Shown: positions 1 through 8,789, numbered from the stretch's first letter. The stretch is DNA of 42,134 bases from Aquibium carbonis (GCF_003970795.1 NZ_RWKW01000014.1:1-42134), one strand, 5' to 3'. Notes: generated from the sequence alone by a model not told the origin. Numbers and translations: made by a program.

Positions 1-1319
1 ACGCCACGCCACGTGAAGAAGGCTGGGGGATGATCGGGAAGGAGGGCCACCGTCTCGATCGGTTCCGGACGCGCAAGCAGCCGTGCCGGACGTGGCCAGC
101 TGCCAGACCACACGGATTCCTGATCGGGTGAAAGCGCGGGAATCCTTTCCACGCTCCGTTCCGGCACGTCGCTGGGCACCGGCGCCACGCGGTAGAGGCG
201 ATCTTCGCCGACACGGTTGGCGAGGATGTCGACGAGGTCGGACACGTCAGGCGCGGAGGGATCGATCAGGGATGAGAGGTTCTGGGTAGGCTCCATGGCC
301 TGGGTCCAGGTGGCCGCCAGCGCCATCAGCTCGATGCCGAAGCTTGGCTCGATCTCTGTCACCTTGTCGGAAAGCATTCGCACGAGCCGCTTCCGGTCTC
401 GTGTGGGGACGGCCGTCCCGATCCGAACGGACTGCTGCTGGGCATCGACGCGATGGCAAACGAGGTCGAGGCGACGAGCCCCTTGGCCACGTTCCTCCAG
501 CCGCGAGCAGAGCTGTTCAACGAGCTGCGCGATGTATCGCTTGATCGTCTCGGCTGCGCCGATGGGTTCGGCGAAGGCGCGCCGTACTTCGATCATATCG
601 GCGGGGCGGACCGGATCGATCGGTTCCGGCACCAATCCCAGCGCCTGGTCGATCCGCCTCCAGATCTGCGGGCCGAACCGCAAAGTCAGGGGCGCCCGTG
701 GCTGAGACAGCAGGTCAGCGACCTGCTCGAATCCTAGGGAACGCAGCTCGGCGACCAGCGCCGCTTCGAGCCTGAGTGCTGCAATCGGCATCGGAGCCAG
801 CACTCGTTCGGGCGGAATCCTTTTGACGAGGCTGATGGGGTCTGGTCCGAAGCGGGCTAGCGCATGCGCGGCTCCCCATGTGTCGGCTATGCCGATCTGG
901 CAGGTGTAGCCCGCAGCGCCGAGGCGCTCATAGAGATCCCGCGCGAGACCTTCGTCTCCACCCACCAGGTGCGCCGCGCCATCGATGTCGAGGATAATCC
1001 CGTCTAGCGCGTCCGCGGCGACGACAGGTGAGTACCGCAGAGCCCAGAATGCCAGGCGTTCCAGTGCGTCGATATCGCCGGCCGGATCGGCTTCCTCGAT
1101 CCGCAGACCGGGCACCACAACCTGCGCCTTGGCCAGCGGCATCCCGGAGCGGAGTCCTTGTCGCTGAGCCGCGTCATCGGCAGCCATAACGATTCTTCTG
1201 CGGCCATCCGAGCCTGCGAGGACGAGCGGCGCGCTACCCGGCCGCGTAGCGCCGCCCGAGGCCCGTCTGTGCCGATCGATGCTCCATCTGGGAAGGAAGA
1301 CCGAGACGACCCTGGTCAT
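1..1319 (-). CDS. imuB: ImuB, Y-family DNA polymerase-like mutasome subunit (partial, 3' end outside window)
   Basis: ImuB is the catalytically inactive Y-family polymerase homologue that links ImuA and DnaE2 to the beta clamp in damage-induced mutagenesis. Translating the minus strand from ATG 1319 gives a typical ImuB start (MTRVVSVFLPRWSIDR), then PLVLAGSDGRRRIVMAADDA, RSGMPLAKAQVVVPGL, a palm-like segment IILDIDGAAHLVGGDEGLA and a late LLPDHPPAFFTWRG motif. About 439 codons are open to the window edge, so the C-terminal part is missing. The start lies inside the end of imuA (86-bp overlap), as expected for a coupled imuA-imuB pair. Identification is firm. dnaE2 would be expected further left, outside the window. 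Confidence 0.9.
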   Translation of the reverse strand, partial: MTRVVSVFLPRWSIDRHRRASGGATRPGSAPLVLAGSDGRRRIVMAADDAAQRQGLRSGMPLAKAQVVVPGLRIEEADPAGDIDALERLAFWALRYSPVVAADALDGIILDIDGAAHLVGGDEGLARDLYERLGAAGYTCQIGIADTWGAAHALARFGPDPISLVKRIPPERVLAPMPIAALRLEAALVAELRSLGFEQVADLLSQPRAPLTLRFGPQIWRRIDQALGLVPEPIDPVRPADMIEVRRAFAEPIGAAETIKRYIAQLVEQLCSRLEERGQGARRLDLVCHRVDAQQQSVRIGTAVPTRDRKRLVRMLSDKVTEIEPSFGIELMALAATWTQAMEPTQNLSSLIDPSAPDVSDLVDILANRVGEDRLYRVAPVPSDVPERSVERIPALSPDQESVWSGSWPRPARLLARPEPIETVALLPDHPPAFFTWRG

Positions 1320-1983
1320 CGCAGGCTTCCAGTTCGAAGTCGGCGCTCTCGCCTGCGCGCGCCCTGATCAGCTCGACCAGCCATCGATGGCGACCGACAC
1401 CAGGGACGGGCAACGGATGCGATGGCAGCACGGACACGCGCCAACGCGTCGACGCGGCCGTCGGCTGCCCGAAATCCGACGCCTCCGATTGGCGTCGCCA
1501 CCGCCGGACAGCGATGCCCATAGTGCTCGATCCCTCGGATGCGAGCTGCAGACGGCGTGAGGCGGTCATCGATAGATGGACGACTTCTGCGACGACGCAG
1601 CCAAGGCCGCCATGGCGCAGACCTTCCTCCATACATGCCAGCACCGCCTTCTCGTCGCCCGCCTCGACGTAGATCACGCGGTCCGGAGAGAGCCCGGCCT
1701 GGGCGAGTGCGGGAGCAAACAGGTCGGATTTCGTGAGGCACCATAGGATTCGTCCGTTCGTTCTGGCCGCGATTCCCGCCGCGAACAGGGCCGCCGCGGC
1801 GCCATCCACTGCACCGTTTCCGCCACCCGCCACCTCGTGCAGCGCTCCAAGCGAAAGCCCGCCGCCCGGGAGCTTCCCGTCGACCTCTTTCAACCCGAAC
1901 GGCAGGACCTCCTGTACCTGCCGGCGGCCGGCCTCGAGCGCTGCGATAGTCGAACGCAGCGCTGCAACGTCCGCCTTGGACAT
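1234..1983 (-). CDS. imuA: ImuA, RecA-like SOS mutagenesis protein
   Basis: ImuA is the RecA/SulA-like partner of ImuB in the alphaproteobacterial mutasome. The 249-residue product (from MSKADVAALR) has the family's glycine-rich segment KLPGGGLSLGALHEVAG, then GRILWCLTKSDLFAPALAQA, the LSPDRVIYVEAGDEKAVLA block and ASRRLQLASEGSSTMGIAVR. I chose ATG 1983 because a GTGAGG sequence lies just upstream; ATG 1995 is an in-frame alternative adding four residues. A longer reading frame to 2121 would run through the promoter and LexA box and is rejected. The 3' end overlaps imuB by 86 bp. The gene lies 150 bp behind the recombinase operon on the same strand, so it may be island cargo. Confidence 0.9.
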   Translation of the reverse strand: MSKADVAALRSTIAALEAGRRQVQEVLPFGLKEVDGKLPGGGLSLGALHEVAGGGNGAVDGAAAALFAAGIAARTNGRILWCLTKSDLFAPALAQAGLSPDRVIYVEAGDEKAVLACMEEGLRHGGLGCVVAEVVHLSMTASRRLQLASEGSSTMGIAVRRWRRQSEASDFGQPTAASTRWRVSVLPSHPLPVPGVGRHRWLVELIRARAGESADFELEACDDQGRLGLPSQMEHRSAQTGLGRRYAAG

Positions 1984-2011
1984 CGCCCTCACCATATCTG
2001 TTGCGGATAAT

Positions 2012-2046
2012 GTTCCTATTTTGTTCTGGTTCGGACGTCGAGTCAA
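2012..2046 (-). promoter_or_regulatory. SOS promoter of imuA with LexA box
   Basis: GTTC at 2012-2015 and GTTC at 2023-2026 are exactly 7 bp apart, the alphaproteobacterial LexA consensus GTTC-N7-GTTC. On the minus strand a -35 (TTGACT, 2041-2046) and a -10 (CAAAAT, 2018-2023) stand 17 bp apart, so the LexA box covers the -10 element. The imuA start lies 17 to 29 bp downstream. This implies direct LexA repression of imuAB. Confidence 0.85.
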
Positions 2047-2147
2047 AATCCTTGGTGGAGCTAGGACCCACGCGCCGCCCTCGCGAAACGGATGACATAT
2101 CCAAGCCCTAGGAAAACACACTGGACCGATCGCGATCTCCCAATTGA

Positions 2148-3737
2148 TCAGCGGTCGGAGTTCGTCCCGATGTTGCGTGGAAGCGGCTTGAGGAACCCGT
2201 CCCGTTCCGGAACCGGGAAAATTTTGAAACGGCGTAGAATGAGATCGAGGGCAGCTCGGACTTCGCTATCGCCCTCGTTGAGCGCTTGAGCGAGCCCTCG
2301 CATCTTTCCCGCATCCTCGCTGTCCTCCAGCAACACTGGCTCGCCGCGGAACAGAGAGCCCCGCCGAACCGCAGCGTGTATATACGGTGCCTGGGATTCC
2401 ACTCTTTCTTGCCTTAGGGCTTCCTTGACCTCAAGTTCGACGGCCCTGAAATCACCGAGGGGGCCATTACGCGCCCTTTCTTTTGCGTAGCCATCCTCGG
2501 ACACCCGTTCGGCAAATCGCGCCCGGAGCCGATGCCCGCTCCCCTCCACGCCAGCGTCATTGAAGGCGGTCTTGACTAGGTTACCAATCGACTTTTCTGA
2601 GAACCCTTGGCCCGTCTTCATGGATAGCAACAGGTGGTTCGAGGTGGCGCGTCCCGCCTTCCGGGCGACAAAGTCGGCGGCGAACTGCGCACGCGCGTCC
2701 CAGATGAACAGCAGGCACTCCCAGATAAAATCGATAGGGATCCGCGCTAGATTCGGTGGGCCGCTCTTTTCTGTAACTTCGAAAAAGCCGTACTTTCTGT
2801 GCTTTTTCTGTTTCGCTCCCTCTAGGGCGCTTCTCACCGCTGCCTGAGAAACTGGATCATCAACGATAGCGAGGATGTCGATCCGCTTCCGCGAAGCCAT
2901 CGACCGCGTAGCGGGATCAGCTTCGGATCCAAAGATAGTGGCATGATTCACTCCGAGATCCAGCAGGGCCTTTTCCAGGTCAAGGATGGTTACTAAAGCC
3001 ACGCCTTGTCGGCGCAAGCCGCAACGCGCCATGAAACTGGCGGCCAAATAGTGGCACGCGCTCGCGTAAGCGCCCTTGGTCCCCGTAGCGCCCTCCTGCA
3101 CCTTCTGCATAACCTCCTCAATCTGCTCGTCGTCCGGAGTCGGTCGCTTCTTCCGCTTGCGCTTCGGCACCGTTCCGTACCCTACGGGTGGGATAATGCG
3201 AGCGTCGACGACGCGCCCGTGCGCGTTCATGACGGGCACAACCCTCACCATAAGCGGGTAGCCGGGTCCGGTCTTGCCCTTATCGGGGTCTTCCATAAGG
3301 TCGCAAACCAGTTCGAGGCGGTTCTGTAGCAGGAAGTAGTAATTCCAGACGACCCACACCCGGCGCATAATGCGTCTTCGCGAGAAGGCCGTTTCCTGCC
3401 GTACCTCCTCCATTCCGCCACGCACCGTCCGCACCATCTTTACCGAGTTCTCCATCCCGGTTTTCCAGTCGAACAGAAGTTCGTCCTTCGGGGCGTCCCA
3501 GCGACAGCCCCGGCGGTCGAGGAAACGGAACCAGTCAATGATCACGTAGGCCACGTCCCGCATCGAACCGGGGGACAGCCCCTGCTTCGCCTGTAACTCA
3601 AAGAAGTAGGCGGCTGAGAGCAGGTGCACTCTACGCCTGCGGTCGCGTATGAACGGGTGGCCTGGCAGCGCCTTTCCCGCGATCTCGAAGTCGGACCCCG
3701 CAAACTCCAGTGCTGGTTCGGCGGCCAGGGCACTCAT
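2148..3737 (-). CDS. Tyrosine recombinase, fourth gene of GInt-like operon (529 aa)
   Basis: The C-terminal half has the tyrosine recombinase layout: a box I arginine in ARCGLRRQGVALVTI (about residue 240), a box II HxxR in SGHRLRARFAER (about 400) and a candidate nucleophile tyrosine in QAPYIHAAVRRG (about 450). The N-terminal half carries a core-binding-like helical region (LSPGSMRDVAYVIIDWFRFL). At 529 residues it is longer than ordinary phage integrases (about 350 to 400) and has a tail of about 80 residues after the tyrosine. The start ATG overlaps the stop of the 152-aa gene (ATGA), which fixes the start and implies coupled translation. It probably acts jointly with the other two recombinases in integration and excision. 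Family assignment is secure; the gin member letter is not known to me. Confidence 0.8.
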   Translation of the reverse strand: MSALAAEPALEFAGSDFEIAGKALPGHPFIRDRRRRVHLLSAAYFFELQAKQGLSPGSMRDVAYVIIDWFRFLDRRGCRWDAPKDELLFDWKTGMENSVKMVRTVRGGMEEVRQETAFSRRRIMRRVWVVWNYYFLLQNRLELVCDLMEDPDKGKTGPGYPLMVRVVPVMNAHGRVVDARIIPPVGYGTVPKRKRKKRPTPDDEQIEEVMQKVQEGATGTKGAYASACHYLAASFMARCGLRRQGVALVTILDLEKALLDLGVNHATIFGSEADPATRSMASRKRIDILAIVDDPVSQAAVRSALEGAKQKKHRKYGFFEVTEKSGPPNLARIPIDFIWECLLFIWDARAQFAADFVARKAGRATSNHLLLSMKTGQGFSEKSIGNLVKTAFNDAGVEGSGHRLRARFAERVSEDGYAKERARNGPLGDFRAVELEVKEALRQERVESQAPYIHAAVRRGSLFRGEPVLLEDSEDAGKMRGLAQALNEGDSEVRAALDLILRRFKIFPVPERDGFLKPLPRNIGTNSDR

Positions 3738-4192
3738 CTATCATCCATTTTTTGCGTTGCTGACGCCACTTCCGAAGCCTGAGCGCTGGCTATGCGCAAG
3801 TCTCGTTCAGAAACCCGAAGTTGCCGCGCAAGTCGAGCGATCTGGCCGGAGAGCGCCTTAACCGTCGCCTTAAGCTCGCGATTTTCTTGTTCCAGGCTTG
3901 TTGCAGCAGGTGTGTTGATTTGCTTGAGCAACGCGACGAGCGCACGCGCTTCGTTTGGGTTCGGTCCACTCGGCGCCGTGATGTTCGGACTCTTCCATCT
4001 AGTCACTTCAAGTTCTGTGTCTTCCCACTCACTCACTTCTTTGACTGTCTTCTTCCAAGTTTGACCGGGCGGCAGTCCATCCTCAAGCCAAGAGCCCAGC
4101 AGTTCGATCTTGCGCCTCAGCGAGGCCAAAACTACCGATCTCTTCTCCTTTGGGGAAAGGTGAGACTTCACGCTATTCGCTGTTCCGGTCAT
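3734..4192 (-). CDS. Small helical/coiled-coil protein of GInt-like operon (152 aa)
   Basis: No enzymatic domain is recognisable. Residues about 97 to 145 form a heptad-like helix (TSLEQENRELKATVKALSG and onward) that should make a coiled coil; the N-terminal part is charged (SPKEKRSVVLASLRRKIELL), and ELEVTRWKSPNITAP follows. The gene sits between two recombinase genes, with TGATG at its start and ATGA at its end. GInt operons encode a small predicted helix-loop-helix protein needed for integration and excision, which fits by size, position and helical content. Tn554 TnpC, also a small helical accessory protein, is a looser parallel. Role as a recombinase cofactor or DNA-bending partner is inference. 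Confidence 0.7.
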   Translation of the reverse strand: MTGTANSVKSHLSPKEKRSVVLASLRRKIELLGSWLEDGLPPGQTWKKTVKEVSEWEDTELEVTRWKSPNITAPSGPNPNEARALVALLKQINTPAATSLEQENRELKATVKALSGQIARLARQLRVSERDLRIASAQASEVASATQKMDDR

Positions 4193-6585
4193 CAGCCGTC
4201 CCTCTCTCCGCTGCGCTCAGGGAAGCGTAGTTTGAACTCCTCCTCGAGCAGAGTTAGGCGGTTGGTAGCCCGCTCTCGCGCGCGTTCAGAGGGGCCATGG
4301 TCGGCTAGTTGATGTTCGGCGGCGATCGCGCTAGACCAAGCCGGCTTGTTGCAGGGGAAGGTAATCCCGTGGACGCAAGCCCCACAGTTATGTATCGATG
4401 CGAAAGCGACGTCTGGTCCTGATCCGTCTGTCGCCGCTGTCTCCTGCCTCCCGCCCGCTACCTGCCATTTCTCGCTCTCCTGCAGACACTTGGCGGCCAA
4501 AAGATCAACGGCGTCCCTACCGCAGGTGCAGAAGGCGTGACCTTGGGCGTTTGGTTCCATCGTTCTGCCCGACAACAAGGTGTCGAGGATATCGTTGAAG
4601 TCTTTCTCCCCTGCAGTCTTTGACACCGCCAGAGCGACGCGCGCATCCGCCTGCGCAACCATGTCCTGAAAGACCTTGGTCAGGGCCTTGGCACCGCGCC
4701 CCGTCATCGACATTGTTCCTTTGGCAACAGACAAGCAGCGGTCGCGGATGAACCCGCGCCCAGCTGCTTCAAAGTGGGACAGTCTCTCGCGGGCGGCCAC
4801 AGTCATTTTCCTGGCTTCTTCGCGAACAGCGCGTGAGGAGTCCCGTTGCTCGATTAGGCGAAGCGTCGCTCCCCTAGCGTTCATGGTAAGATAGTGTCGT
4901 GTCGCGTCAGCATTAAAATGCATATAGAACACGGAAAGGGCCGTGAGGTTGGGCGCGTCGAAGCGGTAATAGTACGTTACGCCGAAAAATCGCCGGAACA
5001 TGTGCGGGCGGAACCGGACCGGAGTGCCATCTTCGAGCGGCGGCAGTTTTATGAACTCGACGAAGGCGTCCAGAGCCTTCTCAAGGTTGAATTGGACGGG
5101 CCGCTGCGAACCGAGCAGATCGCGGAACTCGAAAAGCCACGGCGAGCTGGCTTCTGTTCGAGCGGCATCTCCAAGCCAGATCAGCGTGTCGACTGCTTGC
5201 ACGACGCCTTCGGGAATCGGTATCCGGTCGAGATCGCGCAGGCTCTTTTCAATCCAAGTCCAAAGCCAGGGTTGGCCTTGTGCATCACGTTCGACGCAGT
5301 CGGTGCGAAGGCTTTCAATTTCCATGCGCCTGCGGGCAGTGAAAGTGGCAATCACGATCGCGCATGCCGCCGGCATCAGCACGAATAGTAGAGTGCGCAG
5401 GCTAATCGCGTGTGGGGGTAGAGTTCTCGGAGTCCCGAACGCTGGGATAATTTCGATCGCGTCAATATTCGAATGCCTCGGTGGACACGATGGCAGCAAC
5501 TGTTGCAGTCTCTTGCGCAAAGTCCGTTTATCCATGGGCTTGGCGCGTTCCATTTCCCCGAGCTTGGCGAGATCGGAATGCAACCGCCGTAACACCGGCC
5601 CATATTCTAGTACCCACTCAAGAGCAGTGCTGACGAGCGCGCAGGTCTGAAAGGGAGGCGCGTCGGGTGTCTTATCCCAAGACCTGGTCGCGAGCGTCGC
5701 GGCTTCCTGATTCAAGGCTCGCTGGCTCGTGAACGCGCGGTATCCGATCGGGTCGTGCTGCAATCGATGTCGGAGATCCCACAGCGACTTCCACACGCGA
5801 AGCAACCTCAGATATGTCCCCGCGATCCTGTCGGTGTCCTCACGTAGCGGTCGCTTAGGTGCGCGCCGTGCGGCTTCATAATTGGCGAAGGCGATGGGAT
5901 CAGTCTCGCGCAGGTAACCAATGATCGTCAGGACGGCAGCGGATGACATCTGCATCGTGTGCGTGAAGCCTAGACGCGTCAGGATCGTGCGCATAGCGAG
6001 AGTTCTGGCGCCGCCCGTCATATAGACGGGGAGAAGCCACCCCTTCTCGCGGAGCTCCGCAATGTAAGTCTGGGCCTTGTCTTCTGAGCCCGAAAGGGCA
6101 CGAGGCCCCCCCAATTCGAGCGTATCCCGGAATAGGTCATAGAAGTCTCCGGTCAGGTTTGCACACCGGTCGAGACCGATGGCGAGGCGCCACCTCAGGA
6201 AGACTAAAAACGAGTTGAACGACCTAACTAGGCTCTTCCCGGAATCGATCCAGCCTTCGCGCAAATTCGAGAGGGCATGGATCACGTAGAGCTTCGCCGT
6301 AAGTAGGTCGTCTTCCCTTCCCGCGTCTGTCAGGTAGACAGGTCCAGGAGCGACCGGGACGCGGAAGTTGATTGTCACCGTCGCATCACGCAGCTTATTC
6401 GGATCCTCCAGCACGATGTGCCATTTGTCTGACTCCAGTTCGTCCCCCTTCTGTAACCAGGCAGGCCTCGCCATCGTGCAGAGAACCGCGTCGTGGCTTC
6501 GACGGTCTGCGAGCTTGGCATGACTGGTCCGGGATAGGCCGCTCACGCGACCGACGGTGGAGAGACGGCCCATCGTCGGACTCAT
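4192..6585 (-). CDS. Large tyrosine recombinase, second gene of GInt-like operon (797 aa)
   Basis: Tyrosine recombinase signatures lie in the middle of this unusually long protein: box I in TARRRMEIESLRTD, box II HxxR in RFRPHMFRRFFGVTYYY, and MHFNADATRHYLTM, which supplies the second histidine and a candidate nucleophile tyrosine. The ~200 residues after the tyrosine include a cysteine cluster (FCTCGRDAVDLLAAKC, then NCGACVHG and FPCNKPAW), suggesting a metal-binding module. The reading frame is open to 6735, but ATG 6585 overlaps the preceding stop as ATGA, and I take that as the start. It ends with TGATG into the 152-aa gene. Recombinase identity is firm; the cysteine module's role is unknown. 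Confidence 0.8.
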   Translation of the reverse strand: MSPTMGRLSTVGRVSGLSRTSHAKLADRRSHDAVLCTMARPAWLQKGDELESDKWHIVLEDPNKLRDATVTINFRVPVAPGPVYLTDAGREDDLLTAKLYVIHALSNLREGWIDSGKSLVRSFNSFLVFLRWRLAIGLDRCANLTGDFYDLFRDTLELGGPRALSGSEDKAQTYIAELREKGWLLPVYMTGGARTLAMRTILTRLGFTHTMQMSSAAVLTIIGYLRETDPIAFANYEAARRAPKRPLREDTDRIAGTYLRLLRVWKSLWDLRHRLQHDPIGYRAFTSQRALNQEAATLATRSWDKTPDAPPFQTCALVSTALEWVLEYGPVLRRLHSDLAKLGEMERAKPMDKRTLRKRLQQLLPSCPPRHSNIDAIEIIPAFGTPRTLPPHAISLRTLLFVLMPAACAIVIATFTARRRMEIESLRTDCVERDAQGQPWLWTWIEKSLRDLDRIPIPEGVVQAVDTLIWLGDAARTEASSPWLFEFRDLLGSQRPVQFNLEKALDAFVEFIKLPPLEDGTPVRFRPHMFRRFFGVTYYYRFDAPNLTALSVFYMHFNADATRHYLTMNARGATLRLIEQRDSSRAVREEARKMTVAARERLSHFEAAGRGFIRDRCLSVAKGTMSMTGRGAKALTKVFQDMVAQADARVALAVSKTAGEKDFNDILDTLLSGRTMEPNAQGHAFCTCGRDAVDLLAAKCLQESEKWQVAGGRQETAATDGSGPDVAFASIHNCGACVHGITFPCNKPAWSSAIAAEHQLADHGPSERARERATNRLTLLEEEFKLRFPERSGERDG

Positions 6586-8723
6586 TGAATGACGACCGCA
6601 GGAGTTTCTCCGGAGGCTACGCGGATCTCTGCTGCTAAGCAGGCGCGCCGCCACCCCGGAGCGTACATCCCCTGTTTGAGCTTCCCAATAAAAGCTTCCG
6701 TCATGGCGAGCCAAGGAAGCCAGACTCTTTCCCAACGCGCGGGATTGTTAACCAGCATGCGTTGCTCCGCCTCGCGGAGCCTCGCGTTCATCAGGTACAA
6801 GTCCTCCATCGACTTTTGCAGGGGCCTAAACGAGCGAACGGGGCAACGCGGACACCACTCGAAGACATCGCATGCCTGGCCCTCTTCCGACCCGGGCGCG
6901 ACACCACTGAAGGGATCCTCGCACATCGTGCCCAGACCCGTCGCTACGGCCCGTGACCGACGTTCCTCCAGCGTCGGTAAATCGGTTCGCAGCCTCTCTG
7001 CCACCGCTGGGGTCGGGTTAACCAAAATGGCCTCGAAAAGCGCGGTGAACTCCCTTATCTGAGCGAGCAATGCCGATCGCAGGTAAGGAGCGTCGGTGTA
7101 CCCCATGAACACTCTGCCATCGCCCTTGTGTTGGGTGACGGCCAAGGCATGCCGCCTCTCGCCGCGCGCCTCTTTGATCTGCACGCCTGTGGCGCGGATC
7201 ATTCGCCGCGTGATCTTCAACCCGCCAATGTCGGGGTCCTCCTTATTGCGCTGGAGGAAGGCATTGAACCAGCCATGAATCGATTGCGAGCAAGCCGCGA
7301 CGGGCCCAGAATTGCCGAAACTTGAAGGTGCAATGAAGAGGTGTTCTGCTGCATTATGGTTGCCCTGCTTCCTGGCACGCTGCCTTATCGGCTCGGAGAG
7401 TTCCTTCCAGATCCTGATGGCTTCGGTTCCGGAAACGCTTTCACCATCGGCCCTGCTGATTCTGATGACCCCGGTTTCTTCGAGTAGGTCGCCGTCGGTA
7501 AACTCGCCCCGAGCCCTCATCTTCAACCCGGTGACTGTCGTGATCTCTTGCTTGCCCCTTTGCGCCTTTCCCACGAACGGGTCGGCCGCCAGCCTGTAGA
7601 CTGGATCGACGCTCATTTCCGTATCGATGAGAACAATAACGTGGGTGGCGTTCAGCGCCTTCGGGGTGCCCTCCAAGAGCGGCACGAGATATGGTGGACC
7701 ACCGAACTCTATGACGAGCCCCTTGATGGCCGCTGGCATAGTTGGATAGTGAATGACCCCTCCGAGTTCGTCCCGGATGTACCTCAGGAGGCTTGCCAAC
7801 GCCCGGTCTGGATCACTTTTCGGGAAGAGCCTCTCCCTCATATCTAGGTAAACCTGCTGCGTACCTGCCTTCAGCTGCATGTTCGCTAGTTCCCTGATCT
7901 GCGGAATGTCGGCGAGGTCCGGTCGCGCCATGGCTTCCTGGCCCCAACGGAATTGCCGATGACAGTCCTGAAGCTCCCTAACTGCGCAGGAGCGGAGTGC
8001 CGCCATTCGCTTCACATTCAGGTCGCACATGGCCCTCACATGGCTCTCAACCTTGACGGCGGATAACCGCACGGTATCCGGCCCGAGTTCGGCAAGGCTT
8101 TTCGTCCGCGCACCATGCCAAGGCTTGGCCGTTGCCTTTAACTTCTGGCGCACTACCGCAGGGACTATGCCGTCGACGGACAGGAGCTCCAATACGTCGG
8201 ATAGCCCCTTGAAGTCCCGTCGACGGACAGGGCCGTCTGGACTATCGATCGACGCTGCCACCTCTTCGATCGCCGCTTCAAGCACGCCGGGGTGAGTTCC
8301 GGCTGGATCGCTACTCGTGAGTTGTTCATGCAGCGTCTTCATGGAGCTTCCTTCGGAAGCCTCCGACGCGGCGACCAAGAAGCCGTTGATGATCGTCACC
8401 CATGACCTCGCCGTAAGATACGGCTTGTCGTTCAATCCGCGCTGTAATGAGCTGGCGAGGCGTATGCAGAAGTCATGTCCGTATCCGGGAAGGCAGCGTT
8501 TCACAGATGTATAGCGCATCTCCTTCCCCACCACGAAGCCTATCGAGTAGGGACCGGGCTTCCCGCGCGGCGCCCGTCGCTTCTCCGGTGGCGTGGCGAG
8601 GCGCGCCCTCTGCTCCTCTTGGCGGTCACGCTTCACCCTCAGCCTTATCTCCTGCTGGGCGTCAAAGGCTGAAACCTTGCGCAGCCGATAGTTTGTCTTC
8701 CTATTAGAAGGCATATCATTCAC
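6582..8723 (-). CDS. Large recombinase-like protein, first gene of GInt-like operon (713 aa)
   Basis: First gene of the four-gene operon. A divergent recombinase C-terminal domain is visible: ITRRMIRATGVQI sits where HxxR box II is expected, followed by AVTQHKGDGRVFMGY and TDAPYLRSALL with candidate tyrosines. The segment where box I should be (LIDTEMSVDPVYRLAAD) lacks the usual GLR arginine, and box II has R in place of H, so catalysis may be impaired. The C-terminal part carries cysteines (ACDVFEWCPRCPVRSF), another possible metal site. The start is GTG 8723 or ATG 8714; neither has a strong ribosome binding site. Its stop overlaps the next start as ATGA. A non-catalytic structural role beside two intact recombinases is possible. 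Confidence 0.7.
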   Translation of the reverse strand: MNDMPSNRKTNYRLRKVSAFDAQQEIRLRVKRDRQEEQRARLATPPEKRRAPRGKPGPYSIGFVVGKEMRYTSVKRCLPGYGHDFCIRLASSLQRGLNDKPYLTARSWVTIINGFLVAASEASEGSSMKTLHEQLTSSDPAGTHPGVLEAAIEEVAASIDSPDGPVRRRDFKGLSDVLELLSVDGIVPAVVRQKLKATAKPWHGARTKSLAELGPDTVRLSAVKVESHVRAMCDLNVKRMAALRSCAVRELQDCHRQFRWGQEAMARPDLADIPQIRELANMQLKAGTQQVYLDMRERLFPKSDPDRALASLLRYIRDELGGVIHYPTMPAAIKGLVIEFGGPPYLVPLLEGTPKALNATHVIVLIDTEMSVDPVYRLAADPFVGKAQRGKQEITTVTGLKMRARGEFTDGDLLEETGVIRISRADGESVSGTEAIRIWKELSEPIRQRARKQGNHNAAEHLFIAPSSFGNSGPVAACSQSIHGWFNAFLQRNKEDPDIGGLKITRRMIRATGVQIKEARGERRHALAVTQHKGDGRVFMGYTDAPYLRSALLAQIREFTALFEAILVNPTPAVAERLRTDLPTLEERRSRAVATGLGTMCEDPFSGVAPGSEEGQACDVFEWCPRCPVRSFRPLQKSMEDLYLMNARLREAEQRMLVNNPARWERVWLPWLAMTEAFIGKLKQGMYAPGWRRACLAAEIRVASGETPAVVIQ

Positions 8724-8789
8724 TTATATTGTCTACACAGAGCCAAGATCCGAAATGATACTGATCGCGACGATCCCAAGCGAAGTTCA

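Noticed and set aside
2148-8723. RIT (recombinase in trio) element or Tn554-type transposon
   Set aside because: Proteins are much longer than RIT recombinases, and the small helical gene lies between recombinase genes two and three. Tn554 has two recombinases only.
8763-8775. GATCG-N3-CGATC as an operator for the recombinase operon
   Set aside because: Short and rich in common GATC/CGATC words; no second copy seen, so not reported as a feature.
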